Origin: Epiperipatus broadwayi
Taxonomy: Eukaryota > Onychophora > Udeonychophora > Euonychophora > Peripatidae
Reading direction: 5' to 3'
Length of the DNA stretch: 64,000 nucleotides
Assembly (NCBI GenBank): GCA_028023455.1
Contig: JAQFVV010000017.1
Coordinates: 7,488,485 to 7,552,484, forward strand
Below are positions 57,693 to 64,000 of the stretch, one piece after another. Both the position numbers and the translations under genes were made by a program. Each line of letters starts with the position of its first letter. Position 1 is the stretch's first letter. A model generated the notes under the pieces. That model was not told where the DNA came from. It searched no databases and was given only the letters and a program-made list of their open reading frames with translations.

Positions 57693-58317
57693 TTCTTTTG
57701 CATAGTTATGATATATTAATTGAAAAACAATAATAATTAATTTAATTCTTTCCTAATTTATACTCAGCTGGGTGTAATGGTTATTACCTTTAACATCATT
57801 ATTTATATAATAAATTCTTTTCATTATTCAACATATTACAGTTTCAAATCAAATAAATTATGTTGTAAAAATGTTAGGTTCTGAAGAAAAAGCAAAAGAA
57901 TTTGAAACCACTAATGGGTGGAACAAAAATTGCTATAACTAACGTAGTACTAAAACTGAAGCTATTATTTTAATCACAACTTCAAGCTTAGTGATGTCTC
58001 TTAAAAGCTAGAAATAGTTAATTTAAATGTGCTTCTAAAACATTCTGATTATTTTTTATATAGTCAGTTGCTAAGGAAACCAAGTAATGTTCAGGAGAAA
58101 TGATGGCCAATGGCAATTGTTTCTCATTTTTACTTTCCCCAGTAGGTAATTGATCTAGAAACCTTTAAATTTTGAGACAACCCCATTTACTGATAGTACA
58201 AAATGAGATGAATGTGATATATAAAAATAATAGTTCTGTTAACACATATAACTGGGTTGTAATATACTTATGTAATAGATTCTTTTTCCACTTAAGCCAA
58301 ATGACACTTTTATATAT

Positions 58318-58378
58318 TCTCCTCATTCTTCTTTTTCTTCTTCTCCTCCTCCTCTTCTTCTTCTACTCCTCCTCCATA
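58318..58378 (+). repeat. CT-rich low-complexity tract
   Basis: Almost pure pyrimidine made of CTT, CTC and CCT triplets (for example CTTCTTCTCCTCCTCCTC). Confidence 0.9.
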
Positions 58379-58743
58379 GCTCTTATGATGGAAATAACCC
58401 ATTACGAAGAGAAAATTAGCATCATATGCGGATTAAATCATTTCCCAGAAATATTTGGTTTTTATAATTTTGTTCATTGAGAGGAGAAAGATTGTAATTA
58501 AAAAGATTTATTACAAATGTTTTAATTAAATTAGTGAAAATAGTTGTGTTTATTGTTTAAACAAATTTAGAAAATAATTATTTCAAAATAAAGTAAATGT
58601 TGGTAGCGTAAAGAACCCTATAAATGTAATAAATAGTAATCTAATTAGATGGCACTTGAAAGCCAACTAGGTCCGAATAAAAAAAAATTAAATTAAAAAA
58701 GAGTGAAAGCCCTAGTCTCTCAGAAACACTAATTGATCTGAGA

Positions 58744-59252
58744 ATGACCGAAACCTTTTTGAAGACTATATCCACAGATCAGTATAACCATAATAATTGT
58801 GAAGAAGTTTTACAACTGGAAGATTTTAGTTTAACATCTTCTCTTGTTAATTATGGCTCAGAAAAGGATATCCTCCATTACAAGAATGACCAGAACTTTG
58901 ATACCCAACTCCATGTTGAAGTGGATTGTGTGGATGCTAATAATTCAAATAAATCAGAATGATTAACATTGTATCCATTAACATATGAGGCTTAAATTCT
59001 CATGACAGGGCATACGCTTTGTCACATTGGTTTCATTCTTGTAGTTCTGATATTTTATGTCTTAGTGAGACTAAACTGCACTTCAGTCGAACTCATACAT
59101 AATTGATATCATACATAGTTTTGGATATTTTCACTACTCCTTCTCTTATTCAGCTTCTGGAGGGGTGGTGATCATATTCAGCAAGAATTCACAAATCACA
59201 GATGTTCAAAATACTATTCATTGACTCTAATTGCCTAGTTGCAATTATACAA
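58744..59252 (+). pseudogene. LINE 5' fragment: end of ORF1 and start of APE endonuclease
   Basis: 58744-58962 encodes 72 residues, possibly an ORF1 end. Its stop overlaps the next ATG as ATGA (58959-58962). That frame reads INIVSINI-stop-GLNSHDRAYALSHWFHSCSS and LCLSETKLHFS, the endonuclease N-terminus with its catalytic Glu, then SASGGVVIIFSKN after frameshifts. It resembles the endonuclease at 31946 (VRGLNS, GETKFH) in layout but is a different subfamily. A SINE1 follows. Confidence 0.7.
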
Positions 59253-59271
59253 TATCAAAGCTGGTACTTGT

Positions 59272-59378
59272 CTTGCATTGGTGGTTGAGAGGTCAGCGTG
59301 ACTGCCTTGCACTTTCAGGCAGTTGCCCAGGTTGCAGGTTCACGTCCTGGCCGATGCTATGACACTTAAAAAAAAAAT
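59272..59378 (+). mobile_element. tRNA-derived SINE1
   Basis: TTGCATTGGTGGTTGAGAGG (A-box region), GGTTGCAGGTTCACGTCCTG (B-box region), GATGCTATGACACTT and an A-run of ten. Confidence 0.8.
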
Positions 59379-59379
59379 T

Positions 59380-62300
59380 TTAATATTGATATACCGACAT
59401 TTCGACTTGATCGGGTCAAATTTTGTAATAATTCAATTCAATCATGAATAGATTTTTATTAGTGCTTCATAATGCTATAATTTTTAGATAGAAGAGTTAC
59501 TATATCAGTATTTTATAGATTGTATAGTGGTAAAATAATTTTTACACAGCTTAAATTATAGTTTAAATTTTAAATAACTATTTGTCATACAAAAGTCTTT
59601 AAATTTTTAAATAGTTGGTAATTTAGATGACAAATAATGCATTTTAAGTTATTAATGCTAGTTTCATCATGATTTAGTCATTTAAAATGTTTTGAAAGCT
59701 TGAATTAATTTTAATATTGAAGAACCATGTTCAAACCCTATATTTTGATTTGCAGATACATAAAATAAATCTATCATATTTTATTTCATTTTAATTTTGA
59801 CATAGTTTTATAGTTAAATATTTTAAATTGATTTATTTAGAAAGAGTTTAATAAAACTAATAATTAAAAATAGAATTTTTAAAGTAATAGATAGTTGAAT
59901 GTCTGGATAAATGAGTGAATAAGTTTTAAATTTGAACATTATTTTTTTAAAATATTATTCAATGTCTAATTTTAAAAGACAGATTAACTATTCTATTCTG
60001 AAACTTGTCTAGATTAAAACAATAATAAATAAATGTATTAAATATTATTTATAATACTTGTTTTATTTAAATAATGTAAATTTCAGTTGTATATTTTTAT
60101 TTTGTCTTGGTGTCTGTAATTTTATTAATGATTTTATTTGCAACCAGAAAGTGTTTTTAATTAATTTTTTTCTAATTGTCTAGACAAAGGTTGATTTAAT
60201 ATTATTTTTTAAAACTTGAATATTAATTATGTAAATTTCAGTTAACAACCTTCCCTAGTTGCATTATATCAGGGATTCAAACTAATAATGAAAGAGTGCA
60301 AAGGTTTAAAAGTTAGTCACAAGTCTTGTAAAATGATCACATGACAAATAGTATAAATAGGTGAGATTTTTCATCTGTTCAAGGTCTTCAATCAGTTTTA
60401 ATTTTATTTCTCTTTGTAGCAGTTGAATTTTAAAACTCCAGTTAAATTTTTAAAAATTATAATTTTATTTAAATTTTATTATTTTTCTAGTTTAAGTATG
60501 ATAAGATAATTTAAAAACTATCTTGACACAATTATCTGAATTGAAAGATCAAGGGAAGTGAAATTTTTATACTTACCTGCTTTAGTAGTAATATCTCATT
60601 TAATTGTTACAATGTTTAGAATGTTATCTTTCAAAATTTTTGTGTTAAAAAACTTCAGCAATAATTACTATTATTGCCATCATAATGAAGCAAGAATTTT
60701 GTCACTTTCAAAGTCTATTTGAATGTCTGCATTATAATTAAAGTTGCCACAGAATACTTACATTTCTTATTAGCAAGAATGTCACAAAAAGTATTAATAA
60801 CTTCTTGATATTTTATTAAAATATTTGTTCATGTCAAATGTTGTCCAGAATTTATTTATCTTGAGTAAAAGACTTTTAATTCAGGATAAGAAGTATATTT
60901 GATTTAATGAATGCATGTTTATCAGACATTTTAAAAAAAACTTTAAGACTACAAAAGAAAAATTTAATATAATAATTTTATACTTCAATAAAATGTATTT
61001 GTACAGTATTCTAATAAAAGATGTTATATTATTAATTGAAAAATGGTATGAAAGAATTGAAAGAATTTACTTATTATAACTGTTGGCTCTCCTTAGAAGA
61101 AAGAAACCATTTTCAAGAGGGCAATAAATTTTCACTTTCTAAATCTGAAATACAAAATATACTTGCAAAAGTATTGTTTTAATGAATTTAAATAATTTTC
61201 TACATTTTAATTATTTTATAATTCCTGAAAAATATTTAAATTCTCCAAGTTCTTGTTCTTCTCAAGCATTACTATAAAGATCACTGTGGTTGTAAATATG
61301 ACATTTAGAAATAAGTATTTTACTTCTGGGAAATACTTTTGTGATTGTGGATAAATCTGATTTAGAAAACCATTCTTCTGTAAAATAATTTTTTATTACA
61401 ACAAATTAAGATAATTCTTTAGATGGATTAATTTAGGAAAACCTGAATTTAAATATTAAGAACATATTTATTGCAAATTAATGAACATTTTTCATAATTT
61501 AAGTCCATGGATGTATTTAATGAATGACCATAAATTTATTTTATTACTCATTAGCATAATCATCTGAAGTTTTCATTAAAGTTATTGAAAAAGTATTTTA
61601 TCTTCTAGATTTTGAAATTACAGTTATATTATATTTTATGATGAATATGTTTGCTGTCTATAAGATTTTATTGCCAGCATTTCCTATTCATGTTCTAGTG
61701 TAATGCCTATGGAAGGAAGAAAAAAGAACTTTATTTTATTATTTATTGATGGTAACCCAATTGAATTTTATCTCTAGGTAATATTTCTGCATATTATGTT
61801 TTTTATTTCAGGTATATATTATTTTTATATTGTAATTTATCATATTTGCATATTCTAAAATAGTAAGTTTTCCCTTTTTACATATGAATTGTTTATTTAT
61901 AAAATATATTTTTATGCTGTAAGCTGAATAAGTAGATGTATGTTTCTATTATTTATTTCATGCTTATTCATTGCTTAATATTAATGGAGCCATTTGGAAC
62001 ATTTGTTAACTATAGTATTTTGTTAGAGGTAGTAGATTTATTATCTCTTATCATTTTGCTATCTTACTTTACAAGAGATAGTTGCTTTGTCTCTCTCTTA
62101 TTGATTATTGTTTTTCTAGAATTTGTACATTCATAGCATATATTTTTTCAGAAATAGTAGCTTATCTCTCTCTTATTTTAAGGCAATTTTTATTTTTTGT
62201 TCCTAATGTAAATTCTATTTTTCCTGACTAGTGGCATAGTTCTAGATCCTTCATTAACCCTCAAAAGTATGTGCTTCATACTTTCCACTTTGCCTACTTA

Positions 62301-63270
62301 ATTATTTGAAGATGGATTTTGTTTATAGTTTGTAGTATTTTTAGTAAAGCATGTGTAATATTTTACCATATCTTTATCTGTAATTTAGCTGTTTTTATCA
62401 AGGTATTGAGGAATTCTACCTTATCTTTATAGCATTCACGGCTGGCTTAAATGTGAATAATTCATTGTAAATATGAAAATTTTATATTTGAGCTTTGCTA
62501 AGAATGAGAACAAAATACAATAAATAATTAATTTAAAATTTTTAAAAGTGTATTATAGTCCTAAATAGACAATATACATCTGTCTTATCATTTTTGCATC
62601 ACTGGATTGATAAGGTAATATTATTATTATTGAGTATGTTAAATATTCATAAAAGGATCACTATTTACATGAAGGTTATTATTATAGTATGAATGCATTG
62701 ATAAGTGAAAATGTTTTGATAATTAAACAATATAAAGTTTATTTTAATCTGCTGGATTAGTTTTGCTTAATCCAATTGATTATCCTTCTGTCATAATTTT
62801 GAAGAAGTAAAGTTGTGAAAGATTTTGGTTCTGTGGACTCAAATATGGAGTATTTGAAATTTTGTATTTTTTTCTGTAGAATAAATATTTGTATATGTTA
62901 TTTAAGAAATTTCTCATAGTTATTTGTTCACATTATTTTACTCATCAACCCAAAATCATTCCATGTATTGACTAGAAGTTTAAATACTTATAAAATATTA
63001 TTAATCATTTTAAATGTATTTGCTAAAAGAGTACATGAACATGGAAGCTAATAAGAATCACTTTATTGAATTATTTAAATATTCAAATTACATCTAAGAA
63101 AAATGTATTCTACTTACTAAAAAGTTATAATTTGATTTATTACCTTGGATCACTTTAACTAATTTGATTTGCTTATTTCAAATCCCTATGCATATTTATT
63201 TTAAAATCATTTCATAGTTGAAGATCATATTTATTATTTTATGATAAAATTAATTTTACAAGAATCTAGT
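59380..63270. other. no gene or repeat recognised
   Basis: Extremely AT-rich (poly-T and TTTA-type runs). The frame at 61936-62136 is hydrophobic AT-bias noise. Missing protease exons are not visible here. Confidence 0.45.
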
Positions 63271-63271
63271 T

Positions 63272-63652
63272 CATTCCAATATTAGCCTTTCAAGCTAATT
63301 GAGCACGCACCTTTGAGAGTGTTAAATAAATGAATACTCACCTCTTCAATCCAAGATATAGCATTTATGCAGGAATAAAAAGAATCCCTCTTATTCCTAC
63401 GACTCAAATTCTTTTATATTAGCAAATCTGAAGAACTTCTGAAGAGAGCGTGAGTAGATTCTCACTTTAAATTACTATTTACGATGTTTTTTGACTGAAT
63501 GACGTCGGTGTAATTACTTGGAATTTACTAGACGTCATTCTTACTGAAACTTAATTATGAGTAAATAAGCAAATATTTTATCTAGCGCCGTGCTTGCAAT
63601 TATATTTCATTCCAATATCAGCTTTTCAAGCTAATTGAGCACGTGCCTATTT
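63272..63652 (+). repeat. family H, two direct copies about 334 bp apart
   Basis: CATTCCAATATTAGCCTTTC then AAGCTAATTGAGCACGCACC at 63274, and CATTCCAATATCAGCTTTTC then AAGCTAATTGAGCACGTGCC at 63608. The interval contains GACGTCGGTG and GACGTCATTC, and may be one monomer of a tandem repeat. Related to 7292-7345. Confidence 0.6.
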
Positions 63653-64000
63653 ATATGATGCTTAAGTAGATTTATTCTAGGGTATTTAGAACATCTTAAA
63701 TCTTTTACCCACTCTTAATATCTGAATGTAATCCTAGATTGTTGATTATCTTATTTTAAAACTGAGAAATCATGTTTGTTATTTCAGTTAGTAATAGTAG
63801 ATTATTATTACAATTAAGATACAACATTAGCTTAGGGAAAGTATATGTCTTATTTCTTTTATTAACTAGGATTTCATTCAACATTGAATAAATCTGAAGA
63901 GGCTAAAAGAATTTATTTTATAATCAAAATGTGGTTATCTTATCCTGAACCATATTATTTAAATTTATTTTAATAACAAAGAAATTACATTCAAAAGATG

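Overview
This is AT-rich animal nuclear DNA (roughly 70% A+T by eye). It has spliceosomal introns, tRNA-derived SINEs with target-site duplications, several non-LTR retrotransposon remnants and a decayed piggyBac. The only confident host gene is a secreted clip-type trypsin-like protease precursor, a gene class typical of arthropods. Low GC and very long introns would suit a chelicerate, but the species cannot be fixed from sequence alone.

Layout. The left edge (1-359) may hold two small exons of an unknown gene. The protease gene lies on the + strand: exon 1 (24810-24897, signal peptide) and exon 2 (51836-52065, six-cysteine clip-like module plus the activation site R|IIGG). They are joined in phase across an intron of about 26.9 kb, and the catalytic triad lies beyond the window. 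Almost everything else is repeats: an RTE/BovB-like LINE (12395-14076) and a second copy (18215-19110); an APE-type LINE with a 5' inversion (28918-32623) bounded by a 17-bp target-site duplication; a LINE family with (CACAT)n tails (8823-9240, 34935-35046, 38825-40270, 52840-53532); a piggyBac fossil (about 43027-46530); and two tRNA-derived SINE families.

The most interesting layer is a set of short repeats (monomers about 350-450 bp, present as tandem partial dimers and long inverted repeats) that fold by hand as hammerhead ribozymes. I separate families A, B, D, E and F, plus a weak C. They share the order CUGAUGA, stem II, GAAA, a minimal stem III, an NUH cleavage triplet and a long closing stem I. 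Stem I and stem II show compensatory changes between copies. Hammerheads with minimal stem III are known from Penelope-like elements and metazoan retrozymes. These copies have no recognisable reverse transcriptase of their own, so they look non-autonomous. Family A is also fused several times to 3' ends of the (CACAT)n LINE, which suggests template switching or mobilisation by that LINE.

Regions not listed are AT-rich sequence in which I see no gene, RNA or recognisable repeat.
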